From contig NC_073692.1 of NCBI RefSeq assembly GCF_029784155.1, forward strand, positions 275,137,413-275,201,412: 64,000 nt of DNA, given 5' to 3'. A model generated the notes under the pieces. That model saw only the letters and a list, made by a program, of their open reading frames with translations. It ran no database searches and was not told where the DNA came from. A program made the translations under genes and the position numbers. Below, in pieces: positions 36,965-50,047 of the stretch (within the stretch, counting starts at the first letter, position 1; each line of letters begins with the position of its first letter). This stretch comes from Uranotaenia lowii. Taxonomy: Eukaryota; Arthropoda; Insecta; Diptera; Culicidae.

Positions 36965-38609
36965 TAAGATTTTGTGTGATGAACAGATTTTTTAACGATG
37001 CATTAAATTTTTGAAAATCTGTTTTTTAACCGATTGTTAATGAACAGTTAAAGTCCGATAGTTTAAATTTTGAAAAGTCTTAAGTAGGACTCTCAGCAGA
37101 AAAAATGAGAAAATTGCTGAAATTTGGTCGAATAACAAAATTAAACATTTTTATTCCTCTAAAAACCAATCGTTTCCTTGATTCATTGGGTAACAGCTTA
37201 TTCATATGCATTTAATGTGCATTTTTTACTCATATAAATTAAAAGTATTGTAATTTGCTGTATTAAAAGTTTCCAGATTTCATTCCATGACAAGTGCTGT
37301 TTGGCATCACTTCAAGTTGTAATGGGCCATGTCTACTAGTTTGTGTATGACGAAAAAAAATATTAAAATGATTTTAAAATAAGAGGCAACTTGGGTACGA
37401 GATATGTTTCTATGATTGTTACAAACCTGTTGCATTGCAGTGTGTAGTAGGGAAGGACAAAGGGAGTTCCATATAAATAGCCTTCTATTGATTGAAAACT
37501 TATTAACTAATCTGGGCGATACATGTTTGTTGACATAAATCGAAAACATATCAAGCAAAAGAAGAGATGTTGTTTGCGCACGAATAAATTGAGACCCTTT
37601 CTTATTTCTGGGTGGAGTCGGAAAAAGGAGGCTAGTCTAAATGTATTCATATTATGTTTGGTACAATTTGAAAACTTATCAGACAATAAAGCGAATTTTT
37701 ATGTCATTTAGATACTAAAAATAATTTAATCGTAGTTCGTGAGCACTTCTAACTTTGTAAGTGGGAAAGAGCTGGAAGTTCATATCATTAAAAAATTCAT
37801 TTTAAGATCATTATAAAATCTTTTAAGTTTATTAAACTGAATAAAAGATTGAGATCTTCAAAAACAAATCTAGAGATCAATTTGAAAATAGATATTATTC
37901 AATCATCTTTGAAATGAAATTCGAAACTCTAGTTGAAGTTATCTTTTTAAAGCGTTTGCTTCTTAACTATGTTAAATTTGGTTGAAAATGTTGCCTAAGA
38001 AATAATACTAAATTTCAGTTATTTTAACAAATTAAATTAATTTCGGAAGATGTAGCAAAGCACACCGGGTCAGCTAGTGATAATCATAAAATTAAAAGTA
38101 AAATCAGATAATTTCTTAGACTTTGACGTAAAAAAAACTGTTGTAGCTAGATATTGTCTAAAAAACACTTTTGAGTTACATTACGGGGTTTCTAAAACCA
38201 TATATTTTGTACACAACGGTTGAGAAACAAGGGATATAAAATTACTTAAGGGGAAAAGTGTGAAATTTACACTCCAGATCAGATTTGAGAGTTTTTTTTT
38301 CTAAATTTCTTAAAAAAATAATAATGCCAATTTATAGAAGTTCAAAAATTCATTGATGGTCCCAGAATTTTTGAGCCTGAATAAAAATTCAAGCCGCCAA
38401 ACTTCCAATAGCATCATATTGACACTCAAGGGCAGATTTGAGTAAATGGGCGATTTTCATTTTTAAAATTCATAATAGCAGTTTTGCCAATTTTAATGGC
38501 ATTCGCGATTTTGTATCAAAGTTGCAGTTAACGGACTGTTAATGGACATTTTTTACGATATTTATGGTTTGATTATCTTTGTTACTAACTCACATTCAAA
38601 TTCCAATAT
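36965..38609. other. Non-coding AT-rich stretch
   Basis: No coding signal, terminal repeat or tandem structure that I can support. Confidence 0.5.
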
Positions 38610-38617
38610 TTCTATCA

Positions 38618-39059
38618 TAAGATTGCCCGGTTTTATCCAGGTTTTTGCCGGATATTTAATACAAAACTTGGGAACAGTCCGGAGCGGCCCGGTTGCCCGG
38701 ATTTCATTGAAAAAACCCGGATATTGCCCGGATTTATTCACTTCATTTGGCAAATCAAACGAAAAATCCAAGTTGTGCTGTAGTTGTTTTGCAAAATAAA
38801 TCATGAAAGGTTATTTGGAAGCCGCAAATACGATTTAAAATTTGTCGATGAGTTTTAATGTTTTTTTTTCTGTAATTTATGTTTTCTTTATTTTTATTGA
38901 ATAGTTTCTGGGTTTTGAACAAATTTGCCCGGAAATTATCTGGGTTTCGGGTTGTCAATTTTGCTATCAAATACCCGATTTTGGCCAGGTTTTATGCATA
39001 TCAAATTTCCCGAATTTGTGTGGCTAGGATATGTGTTTAAAAAAATTCTGGAAATCTTG
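38618..39059 (+). mobile_element. TAAGG-terminus hAT-type MITE, copy 3
   Basis: Starts TAAGATTGCCCGG and ends GGAAATCTTG. The 8-bp target duplication is nearly exact: TTCTATCA (38610-38617) versus TCCTATCA (39060-39067). Several GCCCGG words inside. 442 bp. Confidence 0.85.
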
Positions 39060-39067
39060 TCCTATCA

Positions 39068-39600
39068 ATTGTCCAATTCGAAAGATTTTATTTATTTTCA
39101 TTGAAAAAAGACTTGATACGGAATTTGATTTCAAGTTTAGTTCAACTTTAATGTTTTTAACAAGATTTTCCGAAAATAATGGTTTCCTTCTACAAGTTTT
39201 TATTTTTCAGCTGATATGGGTCGAAGTTAAGAAAATAGATTCATCTATCCTTCAAATGAATTTCAAAATACCGAGAAGCAGATCAGAAAAACGTGCCAAC
39301 ATTGATTATTTACTTATATTTTACTCATAAAATGATTATAATTACGAGATAAGTAGATTTGAAGCGTTATGCAAACTTCAAAGTTTCAAAAAGTTGAATC
39401 AAAAACCGAAACACTTATTTTTAGGTTATTTTGAGTATTGGCTTTGATTGAGAATCAAGTTCCCTGCGAGCTGCGAGGTTGAAATGTCACTTTTATATGT
39501 CAATTTAAACAACAAAATTGTACCACCCTCTAAGCGATGATTTTTGAAAGTCACGTTTTTCTCATAAATGCAATTAATTTTTTTTCAGGACATCCTTATA
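39068..39600. other. Non-coding spacer
   Basis: Nothing recognised; AT-rich. Confidence 0.5.
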
Positions 39601-39602
39601 TA

Positions 39603-40522
39603 CCGGCAACTGGGGCAACTTGCAACACATTCAATTTCAATGACTTCTAAAAAATTCACGTCCCCAGATAATCATATCCTTTATGCATCAAAAGTTTCTA
39701 GGTTAGTTGTACATCATATTGACTAAGTCAGAAAAGCATTGATTGCTTCAAAAATTTTTAATTATCAAAAAACATGCGATTTTCGATATTTTAAGACAAA
39801 AAGGGGAAACTTGCAACAAACTTAGATTTTAATGAAAAGTCGAATTAAAACATATGTAAAATAATAGTTTTCGATAAATGATTAATTCCATTAAAACCAT
39901 TCTGCATAAAAACACCAAATGTAGAAATTTTTGAATCTGTTAAATTTGTTTTTTTACTTTTTTCTGAAAATAAGGATTCTGGATACATTCAGGGGTAAAA
40001 AATACTACAGAAAATTCTACTTAGTGTATGGATGAATTTTCATTGTTTACAAACGCGTGATGCGAAACAATCATACTCTAGCATATGGAAACGGGATTTG
40101 CATGTGTCTCTTTGATTTACGTTTTGTTGCACCTTACCCAAGACAGGTAACAGAATTATAAAAATATTTATTTAAAAAATTGGTGATTGTTCGAAAAATA
40201 TTTTAACACGATCAGTGTTGGTATGGGATGATTAAACCAGTAAAAAGTTTGTAGGAGATATCATATAGCCAATCTGCCATACTGGGAAAAGTTTTTTACA
40301 TCATCGAAAAATGTTAAAATTTTTGCATTTGTTGATGAATTTATTAAATTTTGAACGAAAATGAAAATTTTTCAAATTCTAGCATAAGATGTGAGAAAAT
40401 ATGCCATAATCATTTTGTAGAAATTGAAAGATAAGTTGATCCCATTTTTTTTAAACAAAAAAAATTAAATCAGTTTGGGTTTACAAATGTTGCAGCTAAC
40501 CCCAATGTTGCATGATGCCCCG
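39603..40522 (+). mobile_element. MITE, CCGGCAACTGGGGCAAC family, copy 1
   Basis: The left end is CCGGCAACTGGGGCAACTTG. The right end TGTTGCATGATGCCCCG is an imperfect inverse. TA on both sides (39601-39602, 40523-40524). 920 bp, no ORF. The first 340 bp align with 51158-51504. The terminus resembles that of the CCGTAAACTGGGGG family. Confidence 0.75.
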
Positions 40523-40524
40523 TA

Positions 40525-42069
40525 TGATCTTATCTACCTTTTTCAAAGAGAATTTTCAACCAAGGTTTCGCCGTTATTGAAAGATTTAAAATGTTCTGGT
40601 TGATAAAAATTCTTAACTATGAACCTACTGTTCCTGTTTTGGAAATGAAATGGCGTCTTTTTTTGGACTTTCAACTAATATCCCCATAACAAGTTTGATT
40701 ATTCGTAAAAAATCAACAAATTAATTAAAAATGTTATTTAAACTAAAATATTTTCTTTCAATAAAGCTATTTACCGATTGAACAACTTTTAAACTTCTGT
40801 TATCCATATCTTAAAAAGTTTTACTCTCAGTTAGCTCAGCAGCACAATAGTCAAAACATTTTTGTGTTTTCTTATTTGTAGTTTATACATATGTATTAAG
40901 CTTACACAAATTGTAAGAAAGGCTCTATAAATCTCCTAATTCTATCTCTAATGCTTTTTCGAACTCTCAAGAAAAACTATCCCTCCGGTTTTTTTTTTCA
41001 AAATACATAAATGAAATCAATCGAACCATCCATTAAAATGTTTTGTACAAACCAATTTCAATAAATTAACCACAACCCACGTGCTGCCTGTAGATTGAAT
41101 CTTCCCGGTGCACTTCAAACTGCGAAAAAGTGCGCTTTATCTCAATGTCATTACTCTACTTGCGTCTTCCCAACTTTTCGAGACCGAGGCGTAAACTTAC
41201 GACACGGCTAACCATTGACCACACTTCGATGCTAACCTGAGCAAGAATGCAAGCAAGAGCCACCACTTTTATCTCGGTTGTTCTTCGCGTGTCAACTCGA
41301 AATTGCATCGGGTCACTTCCAAAGCTAATGGAACGAACACTGAAAATCAATCACAACTTTATCGAAGCAACGGTAAATTTGAGTGCGCATCGTGAACGCT
41401 CCTTGGAAATGAGACTTATCGTTCGAACTGAAAATGCTGCTTTCAATGCCAAGGGGGGGGGGGGGTTTTCAATGATCACGTAATTTGCTCGTGGGACCTC
41501 TGATTCCCCTCAAATTTCTTACTCAATCAATTTGAACAACTTGGATACACAATAATTTATTACAGTTTTTATCATTTGTAGTTTTCGAGATTATGGATTA
41601 AATTTTTTGAAAAATTTTAACTGAAAATATTCAAACATCATAGTAAACAGAATGCTATCGTTATTTGGCTTCCGCTTAACTTTTCAAAGCTGTGAATTAC
41701 TGAAAATCTCATGAAACATCCACAATAGAGTATTTCCTGAGACAGATTGTGGTAGGGTAATTTTTTGTTTTGAAAAATATAAACACCAACTGGTCGCCAT
41801 TTTGATTTTTATTGATAAACACTGTCCAATGCATTTTTAAATTTCTTTAATACCTTCATATCTTAACTTGTTATGAATTTACAATTAATTTAATAAAGAA
41901 TTTATATTCTTCTCATCAAGGTGCGCTTGCAAAACCACTGCAATTATATTGTCAATTTTATTTCGTTATTATCTGGTCATTGAACAAGCGTAATGTTGTA
42001 GTTATGTTTACATTACGAACTAATCAGCTGTTAGTCTGAAAAGTGGGGAAATGCCTAATTTGAGTATTG
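40525..42069. other. Non-coding region with a G-run
   Basis: A 13-G run at 41453-41465 lies in a somewhat GC-richer patch (41090-41470). No supported gene. Confidence 0.55.
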
Positions 42070-42930
42070 AGTGAAAGCCTAAACTAGAAGAAAACCATAT
42101 TGAAATCCAATATGGCGACTTTCGTTTAACTTAAAAATGCTGTTAATCATTTTTGACCATTTACAGCATTTTAAAGATCAGCGGGAGTCACCATCTTAGG
42201 AAGCGAAATTTGACTTACAGTCTTTCAGCCCTATCATCCAATACCCATTATGTAGGGGTTTCATGTAGTTTTTACTCGTTTACAGCATTTCAAACTTTAT
42301 GAAAGCCATCATCTTGGATTTCAATATGAATTCAGAAAACCAAATTCTACTACTTTTAGTTAAACCTTTTTATCAATACCAATATTTTGGGGGCTTGATG
42401 CGATTTTTAATCGTTTACAGAATTTTAAAGTTCAGCGAAAGCAGCCATTATGGTTTTCAAGATGGCGTCAGATAGCTAGATTTGACTTATTCTTGGTAAT
42501 TTTTTTCATCCAATATCATTATCCAATCATCATTATATTTCAAGCGTCAGTGATTAACAGCATTTTGAACTCAAGCGGAAATCGCTATTTTGGATTTCAA
42601 GATGGTGTCAGAAAAAGAAACAGAAATAAGAAACAGAAATTCGGCTACACTTAATGCTCATATTGTGAGACTTTCATGCAATTTCAGAGATTAACAGCAT
42701 TTTAAACTTATGTGGAAACCGCCATCTTTGGAATCAAGGTGGCACAAGATAGTGAAATTCAAATTATGCTAACTATGTTCTTTTACCTTTTACCAATATT
42801 GTGAAAATTTTATTTGCTATTTTGTGTTTAACAGCACTTTAAACCTCAGCGGAAGCCGCTTTTCTTGGATGTCAAGATGGCTTCAGATAGCGAAATTCGA
42901 CTTCTTGTTTAGCTCTTTCACCCAGTACCC
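42070..42930. repeat. Tandem repeat, about six units of roughly 137 bp with a dyad
   Basis: The anchor ACAGCATTTTAAA recurs, with variation, near 42163, 42282, 42417, 42557, 42694 and 42831 (spacing 119-140 bp). Each unit then has a CCATCTTGG-like word, a short spacer and CAAGATGGC, forming a small inverted repeat. Units are diverged (roughly 70-80 percent alike by eye), so the array is old. Confidence 0.85.
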
Positions 42931-43259
42931 ATACACGGAGAAAAAAGACGACTGTTGTTTCAATTATTTCAGCAAGTTATTATAATCATCAAAGTGTAGT
43001 TGATTTTTTTCGCAATCAACTATAAATATAATGGACTCTACTTCAAACTGCAAATTGACCTTACGCAATCAACAACGAATATAGTGGATTCAACTGTAAT
43101 GGATTTGACTGTAAATATGATAGAATGAAATGCAGTTGTATGATTGATTTTAGGGAATTCAACAATAAATATAATATAATATTTTACTTAACTTTGAGTA
43201 TTTGTAAATGTGCGTGCAGTTTTTTCTCCCCCGCCAGCAGCATCGAAAAAAGAAAAAAA

Positions 43260-44010
43260 AAATAACGTGAGAAATTTCGGCAGACCGCAGACAGTCTAGA
43301 ATCGGAAGGAAAACGGCGATTCTTGACCGTCCGAACCGCACTCGAGGCCCGCTCAAAGGTCTCTTCAGAGGAAAACTGGTTGTAGTGGTAGAAACACTGG
43401 CCTCCGATCAAATTGCCAACGAATCAGAACGATTCGCTATCAGATTGGAATGCCTCCGTGCCACCGGGAAAACAAAACGTACCCTAAAAGCTGCCCGAGG
43501 AATATGTGCAGCAGGTAAAACAGCTTCAATCTCCGCCGATTCATCGGAAAACGACCTCTTGCAGGAGCACTTGAGTAAGTCCCCTTTAAAAAATAATTTA
43601 GAACGATTATTAATACTCCATATTTCAGGCGCTCAACTCGTGACGATCATATCCATCCCCTGTTGGTTGATGAAGCTTTCCACTGCGTAAAACCGGTGAA
43701 GTTTTGGTGTACCAAGTCGACTCTCCTGAAAAGGAAATGTCCTCGACTCCCCTGCAAAGGAAAAGCTTGGAAAAGCTGCGGCGGCTCACAAAGAAAAAAA
43801 ATGCAAACCGGGTACCATAATGGCAGCGACCTGACACAAATCAAACTTGTCGGTAAGTCTCGTTAAAAATGTGGTTTTTCAAAAAATTGATTGAATTTTC
43901 CTTGAATCCCATTCAATTCTATCCAAACCGGATCAGCATATGGACACGACGGCAAGCTCTTGGAAGACGAGGAGAAACAAGTCGATGTGAATGTCTTACA
44001 AGTGTAACTT
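43260..44010 (+). other. Gene-like segment with candidate introns, unidentified product
   Basis: Base composition shifts to higher GC and long open frames appear. A canonical small intron is visible: donor GTAAGT at about 43574 and acceptor TTTCAG ending at about 43628. A second donor GTAAGT follows CTTGTCG at about 43854, with a possible acceptor (GGATCAG) ending at about 43937. The last exon would read '...YGHDGKLLEDEEKQVDV...' to a stop at about 44008, and AATAAA sits near 44034. The upstream frame contains 'GKLVVVVETLASDQIANESE'. Splicing does not give one unbroken frame across all three exons, because another open frame dominates the middle exon. It may be a decayed or captured gene. I do not recognise the family and assign no function. 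Confidence 0.4.
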
Positions 44011-44321
44011 TATATTTACAACCAATGTCAGAAATAAACAAAATCTAATTATTTAATCAAATCATGAACAAAAAACATATCACATTCCAAAAACAAAAAT
44101 AAACTGAACGATACGTATAGTTATTTATAAAAAATTCTATCATACAAGAACTGTTAAAACCAATATATTATTAATTATTTTCATAAGAAAAATATAATTG
44201 AATTAATCATATTTACATCAAAACGCCTGCAATCAATAGAACAATTTCAATTAAATCCATCATATCTACAGTCAAAAGAAAAAAATCAATCATACTATCA
44301 CAGTTGAAATAATTTTATGTA

Positions 44322-45266
44322 GGGGAAAGTCGGGTAAAACGGACACCCTAAGGTAGAATCGCAATAGAAAATCGGATATTGCTTTTTTCATGCCAGTTTT
44401 CTTGCAGATGGGTAGTTTAGGTTGTTTGCTATCGTATTAACCATTGGAATTAGTAAATTTCCTGCATCAAGACTGTTTTTATAGCAATCTAAAACATGCT
44501 TGCGAATTACACTTTTCAAAAATGGTCGGGTAAAACGGACACTGCGTAGAAGAGTTACATTTTGCAGCAAAAATTGCTGTTAAAGTAGATATGTTTGTGA
44601 GTTTAGTATTTGAAAACGTTTTAAAACCAAAATGGAACAAACTGGTCGGAGTCCAGAAGCGAAACAGTGTGGTTTCGGAATTTCATATTTTATAGGCGCT
44701 TTCTTCACCGAGGATCCTATTTTTACAGTTTTAATGGCCTGTTTGAGCTGGTGAGTGCTTTTCGATTGACAATTGCTCGTGCCAAGGTCTTTTAAAGGCA
44801 TATGAAGGATCAAAGCGATGAAAAATTTAATATTCCTGGCGAAATTTTTGTGTCCGTTTTACCCGACCTTGAGGTGTCCGTCTTACCCGCCTTAGCAACT
44901 CTTTTTTCAAAACGTTTGCTGTTCAAGCCGTTTGACGGAAATTCTCTGATTTTCCTAAAGATGGTTAGAAAGAAGCCTAATAAACACTCTACCTTTGAAA
45001 ACGGTTGCAATTTTCGAAAATTTTGCGAGTTATGAACTATTTAATGAGGAGAGAAAATTACATTCAATAATGATTCCTCAAAGTTTTTGTTTGTTTTGTT
45101 TACTATGATGGGAGCTTGCTTGCTATAAATAAACAAAGGTTCTCGAAAGTGTTAATTCACTCAGGCTAACACATTCCCATCATTAGATTTGTGCCAAACA
45201 TTGTAATTCTCGAAATATTAAAAGTGTCCGTTTTACCCGCTGTGTCCGTCTTACCCGACTTTCCCC
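44322..45266. mobile_element. MITE, GGGGAAAGTCGGGTAA family
   Basis: TIRs start GGGGAAAGTCGGGTAA at both ends, with TA target sites (44320-44321, 45267-45268). 945 bp. The word GTCGGGTAAAACGGACAC, or its complement, recurs near 44330, 44523, 44849 and 45225-45260. No ORF. Confidence 0.88.
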
Positions 45267-45733
45267 TACTGTTGAGTGCACAAAATCCATCAGGCAACCT
45301 ACTATACAAATAGTTGAAATCTTCAGATTTATAGTAAGCCGAGAATTGATCAGAAATATGATTAGATATAAGTGGATTATTGTTGAAAATACTTTACTTT
45401 CTTCTCCGTGTATTGAGGTATTTTCATACCACCACTTATGCTACTAACTACTTTAGCTGTTTTAATGCCTTGATTTTGAAACGTCAAATTTTAAATAACT
45501 AATTATATGGCTCTCAGCAAACCGTTATAAAACTGAACAGCCATTTTAATTACCACAGTATAGCTATTTGTCATTGAATTGACTAACTCCATGTAAGTTG
45601 CGAAATCGAAAGGCAAAAAATGTAACCATGTTGATGGATTCAAAATGTCAAGTATTTGAAAATATTTTCCCAAAAATTTATCAATCAATTCCATTATGTC
45701 TGCGATGTCATTATATAATGTATTACAATTATA

Positions 45734-45977
45734 TTTCTCGCGTGAGCTTTCATTTCGTCGTATGAAATATTTTAAGAATTCACAAAAAACAGCTGCAAAA
45801 GTTATTAAAACATCTTTAAAATTTTTAATTCACATACAGAATATGTTGTACAGGCTACAAATATTCTAATTGGAAAGAAGCTGCGACAAGTTTATCTCAG
45901 TTTTTGTATTTTTTCATAATAAAACTGTTTGTTTTCATTTTTTTTCATACGACGTAATGAAAACTCACCCGAGATTT
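45734..45977. mobile_element. MITE, TTTCTCGCGTGAG family, copy 2
   Basis: TIRs of about 30 bp around TCGTCGTATG / CATACGACG, with TA on both sides (45732-45733, 45978-45979). 244 bp; interior aligns with 36719-36964. Confidence 0.85.
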
Positions 45978-45979
45978 AT

Positions 45980-47590
45980 TGAAGTATGATTTTCGCTAAA
46001 AATTTTCATGTTTATTTTTTCCCATAAAAAAAATATTTCATTAATTGTTTAATGATGGTGATTGGAAAAAGCGCATTGAGTTTAAGATACTATTTCATTT
46101 ACAAGAGAGAAGATACGCAAATGATCAAACAAATTGTGCAGTCAGTGATTGAAATTGTGTTAAATTGTGGCCAATTCTGCGGGAAAATGAGTAAATTTGA
46201 GATCAAATGTATGCGAATTGTTGCAAATTGTTCAAATTATGAAGCATTTGTAGGATTTCGATCAATTCTGATCCAAATGCAAATAATTTTCTCGATATTT
46301 CAATCCCCCGCAGTCATCATTCAACCATCATTGTTGCTGGAAAAAAAAATCGGAACTCACGGAAACGAAAAATAAACAAAAATTGCTAACATGTTTAATA
46401 AAGTTTCATAAAAGTTTTGGTGACCAAAATGCATTATGCATTTTATCGAAGCATTATGATTTTTTCGAAGATTATTCATGATGACGTTTCTTATCAGCCT
46501 GAATTTAGCTTTATTAGAGTTATGTTGATGTACAGAATGCGCTTAAGCATTTTATGAAGATAAATGCTATAGGTAGATCAAACGATTTTGTGCTGACCTT
46601 AATTAAAACAAGTTACAAAACCCTCTTAACGTTTGACAGGAGGTATAATTTCAATCAGAAGTCATGTTATTTTCACTTAGCAATGAGCTTATTTATTAAA
46701 TTTCAAAACTAAAATTATTGGGATAAAATTCAATTTTTTTTAAAACAAAATTCATCAAAATCGTAAAACTCAGAATAGGAGAACACCATGTTACAAAATT
46801 TCAATTGGAACATACAAATCCACGTACATCTTCGTAGCTCGTCGTGCTGAGTCGATTGGTATATATATAAAGTGGGGTCTTGGACCCTTAATTAATGATA
46901 GCCCCAACTGACCGTTCGCTATGCCTTTCTCCAACAAAGCTGGAACGAACTTTTTGAAGCAATTTCAATTAAGAAAATCGATTCGCGAGCTTTCAAGGAT
47001 TAATTCGACCTCAACCTGCTTGGCTCATCTACTTTAGTGATTTTAAAAATTGAGATATGAGAAATCGAAGAGCTTCTTCAGGAAAAGAGAAAAAAAACCA
47101 TGTTTTTAGCTATGAACATCTTTAAGATATCGTATCGAGTAAGTAAAGCTTAGTTCATTTAGAAATGATATAGTAACGGATAAGTGTATCTCAAAACCCA
47201 TTCGTTTAATCGAAAAACTTTCTATGAAGGAAATGAAGGGAATCTTGTGAAAGTTCATAAAAAAAATATTTATCGTCTTTTGCAAAAAATCTACTTTATT
47301 CTTGGTATCTACACCTCCCTCCTCCCTTCCTTCACTTTACAGTCATGATATTGGTCAGTTTTTCCAACTAATACTTCGTCTGATCTGTAGTCCAGATAGC
47401 TGCATCCGCAATTTAGCGGGTTCAGCTGTTTTGAAATTAACAAAACTTGATTATTTTTGAGCCACTTATGAGCGTTTTTAATGGAATGTCTGCTGGCAAA
47501 ATCTGATAATAACGAAGTAAAACCATCATGAGATTGAACTTTATAATCGACTGTAATCGATTAGTGGAGATAGTAGGTTACGAAGGGTTA
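45980..47590. other. Non-coding stretch
   Basis: AT-rich. A word group near 46830-46930 (CGTGCTGAGTCGATTGGTAT, TATATATAAA, GGTCTTGGACC) looks like part of an interspersed repeat but has no partner in the window. No gene supported; an open frame at 46052-46375 lacks any recognisable domain. Confidence 0.5.
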
Positions 47591-48540
47591 TGTTATAGCG
47601 TGGGTGGCCAAACCATGGCCCGCGGGCCACATTTGGCCCGCGATCAACTTTTTGTGGCCCGCGAAGCTCGTTTTGAAAAAGCCATGTACTAAGAATTGAT
47701 CGGTTTTCTTGGACTGCGTATGTCATTTGGAAAAAAATACATTTGAATCTACTAATACTAAAATCAAAACAAACATCTGAAAATCCCTTTTAAGTGATTC
47801 AAGCCAAAAGGGTAAAAGTGTACAAAAACTAATTTCAAGAAAACACGCTTTTAATTGTTGTGTTTGGCTATTTTCTATACATTTTTCAAACATTTGCATT
47901 TTTCTTTCGAACGTAAAAGTATGTGAATGCAATTAAAAATGAAAAGATAAGAATTTTTTGGCATTATTAACTCAAAGAAGGTCATTTTAGCACCTCTACC
48001 CCTTTGGCTCTGCGGGTCACATATAATTTTACAAAAAAGGTAACCATTACTGAATAAAACAATTACAGTTACAATTTTAAAATTATTAAAATTGTACGGT
48101 ATTTGACACATTATCTGTGAATTCCATCACACAATTTTAATGTTTCCCGATTGAGTTTAGGTGACTACATGTCATTGGTATGAAGAGCATTCGAGCGGAC
48201 TCTAGTTTTAATATTGAAAAGTTTGGATAGTCTCAGAAAGATAGTAAGACCGTATCAAATTCGTTTTAAAATCGTAAAATATCCCTAAAGCATATCAACA
48301 TCATAATTCAAATAACATATATGTACTTTTACACAAACTTCAACCATACGTAACATAAATTCTATTTCAACAACTTCGTTCATCCATACAAATTCAATAA
48401 CTTTTGCAAATTATGTAAAATATCGAAGGTTTGATCTGTCAATTTTTCCAATTTGTTGTTGTTTGCTAAGTTTTAATAAAAAAAGGGTATATTCAAGAAA
48501 ATTAAACCAAATTCAAATATAGTTCAACTGGCATCTAGCT

Positions 48541-49392
48541 TAGGGTTACCATACGTACTCTTTTAAGAGTACATGTACTCTTTTTCGATTGAAAAATGGG
48601 CGTACTCTTCTTTTTGTGAAATGTTACGAAATGTACTCTTTTTTTTTGTTGAAAGAGATTTAATCAGAAAAACTAACGTTTTTCTTTCATATCATGAAGG
48701 TGTTTTCACTTCTAATGCAAGAACTACGAAGGGAATACAACTTACAACAAATTACTTAAACATCTTGTTTAATCGAAATGAACTGAGAGCGATATAAGCG
48801 CCTATGAGTATACAATCAGCAATCCATATGCACACAATTTAGGCAATGTATACTTAAATGCCACGTACATAACACAAATGCGCACATCTTAAGTGATGAT
48901 TGTAAAGGAAATGTACGCGTGAAAACTCTTCTTGAAATTCGTAATTTTATCATGTCTTTTGTGGTATGTCAGCATAACATTTAATAATGCTATCCCTTCG
49001 AATCTCCCAACTCTTTCTTTTTTTCACTTTTCAATAGTTAAGAATATTTAAAAAAAAAGTATGATTTTCAAGCAAAACAATTGACAGTTTTTTATTAAAT
49101 TGAAAGATTTCGGTTTTTAAATTACAGTAGGGCTTCGCTTATCCAAGGTAGTCGGGGAAATAACCAATAAATCTTTTTTCATCTGTTTTGCATACATCCG
49201 GGCGCACAGCCTTATGAATATCTGTACACTGTACACTGTAGATTTTGTGTGATCGTGGTGGCTCGAATAACGCTAAATCTTAGATAACCGGACTTTGGAT
49301 ATGCGGGGTTCTACTGTATAACTTTTCTCTCGACTTTTTGGAAAAATGATCTCAATGTACTCTTTTTGGTCTCGCGGGATATGGTAGCCCTA
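48541..49392. mobile_element. hAT-type MITE, TAGGGTTACCATA family
   Basis: Ends TAGGGTTACCATA and complement TAGGGCTACCATA. Exact 8-bp target duplication ATCTAGCT (48533-48540, 49393-49400). TAGGG fits the hAT YARNG rule. The word TACTCTTTTT recurs near both ends. Contains a pogo-like MITE at 49125-49316. 852 bp. Confidence 0.9.
49125..49316. mobile_element. pogo/Tigger-like MITE
   Basis: TIRs start CAGTAGGGCTTCGCTTATCC at left and CAGTAGAACCCCGCATATCC at right (complement), flanked by TA (49123-49124, 49317-49318). The CAGT...TATCC terminus is typical of pogo/Tigger elements (family knowledge). 192 bp. Confidence 0.85.
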
Positions 49393-50047
49393 ATCTAGCT
49401 CTATGTTTATGAACATCAACAATGAAAAATACCGAATTTTCTGTTGGGTAGTAAAATTCAAATAGAACCGGCTTAATACTGACATATCTCTCGGAAGAAC
49501 GATTTTTTTTAGCGAAGTTTTGACTTGAAAAGTGTGCAATGATTAAAAAAGACTCAAATTCGTATTTATCCTGTTCATAGAAGACCTTCCAAATTCACTT
49601 GAAAAATCGAGATATTGAAAATTAGGAAAGAGTTGGATTGAGTTGAGGTTGAGGTCCGTACTTTGAAAAATCAATATTATTTATGATTTCACTAGAGTTC
49701 GTTGAAGAAATTATTCTTTTAAATGTCAAAAGCTTGTGAACGCTTTTTTTTTCAACAATAGCATTCTGTGGCATTTTTTTTAGGTTATCAATCAAATTTT
49801 TCTAAGGAAAACGGTGAACTACGAAACTTTGAAAAAAGGGCGGTCATTTTTTTAAGTTTGGAGATATAATTGACTTTATGTCCATTGTAAACCGATGAGA
49901 TTTTAAATGCATTGAAGAGATTGACGTACATAGACTAGGAGGCATGATTCATTTCGTTTTGCGCAATATTTGTTCTATTTTTCAAATGGAGCAAAATTTG
50001 TAAAAATATGCAAGTAACAAAACCGACCTATTAAGATGAATCTATAA

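Larger units (their letters stand above)
42934..45410. mobile_element. TA-flanked TIR element with gene-like interior
   Basis: Ends CACGGAGAAAAAAG and the complement CTTTCTTCTCCGTG, with TA at 42932-42933 and 45411-45412. Subterminal regions carry recurring ATTCAACTGT/CAATCAAC-like words. The GC-richer centre (about 43200-44010) looks transcribed. A MITE (44322-45266) is nested near the right end. Only about 14 bp of the TIR is well conserved, so the pairing of these two ends is likely but not certain. Confidence 0.65.

Noticed and set aside
38040..38075. Helitron-like 3' end (...GGGTCAGCTAG followed by T)
   Set aside because: The CTAG-T ending fits, but the upstream hairpin is weak and no TC-starting 5' end or second copy was found.
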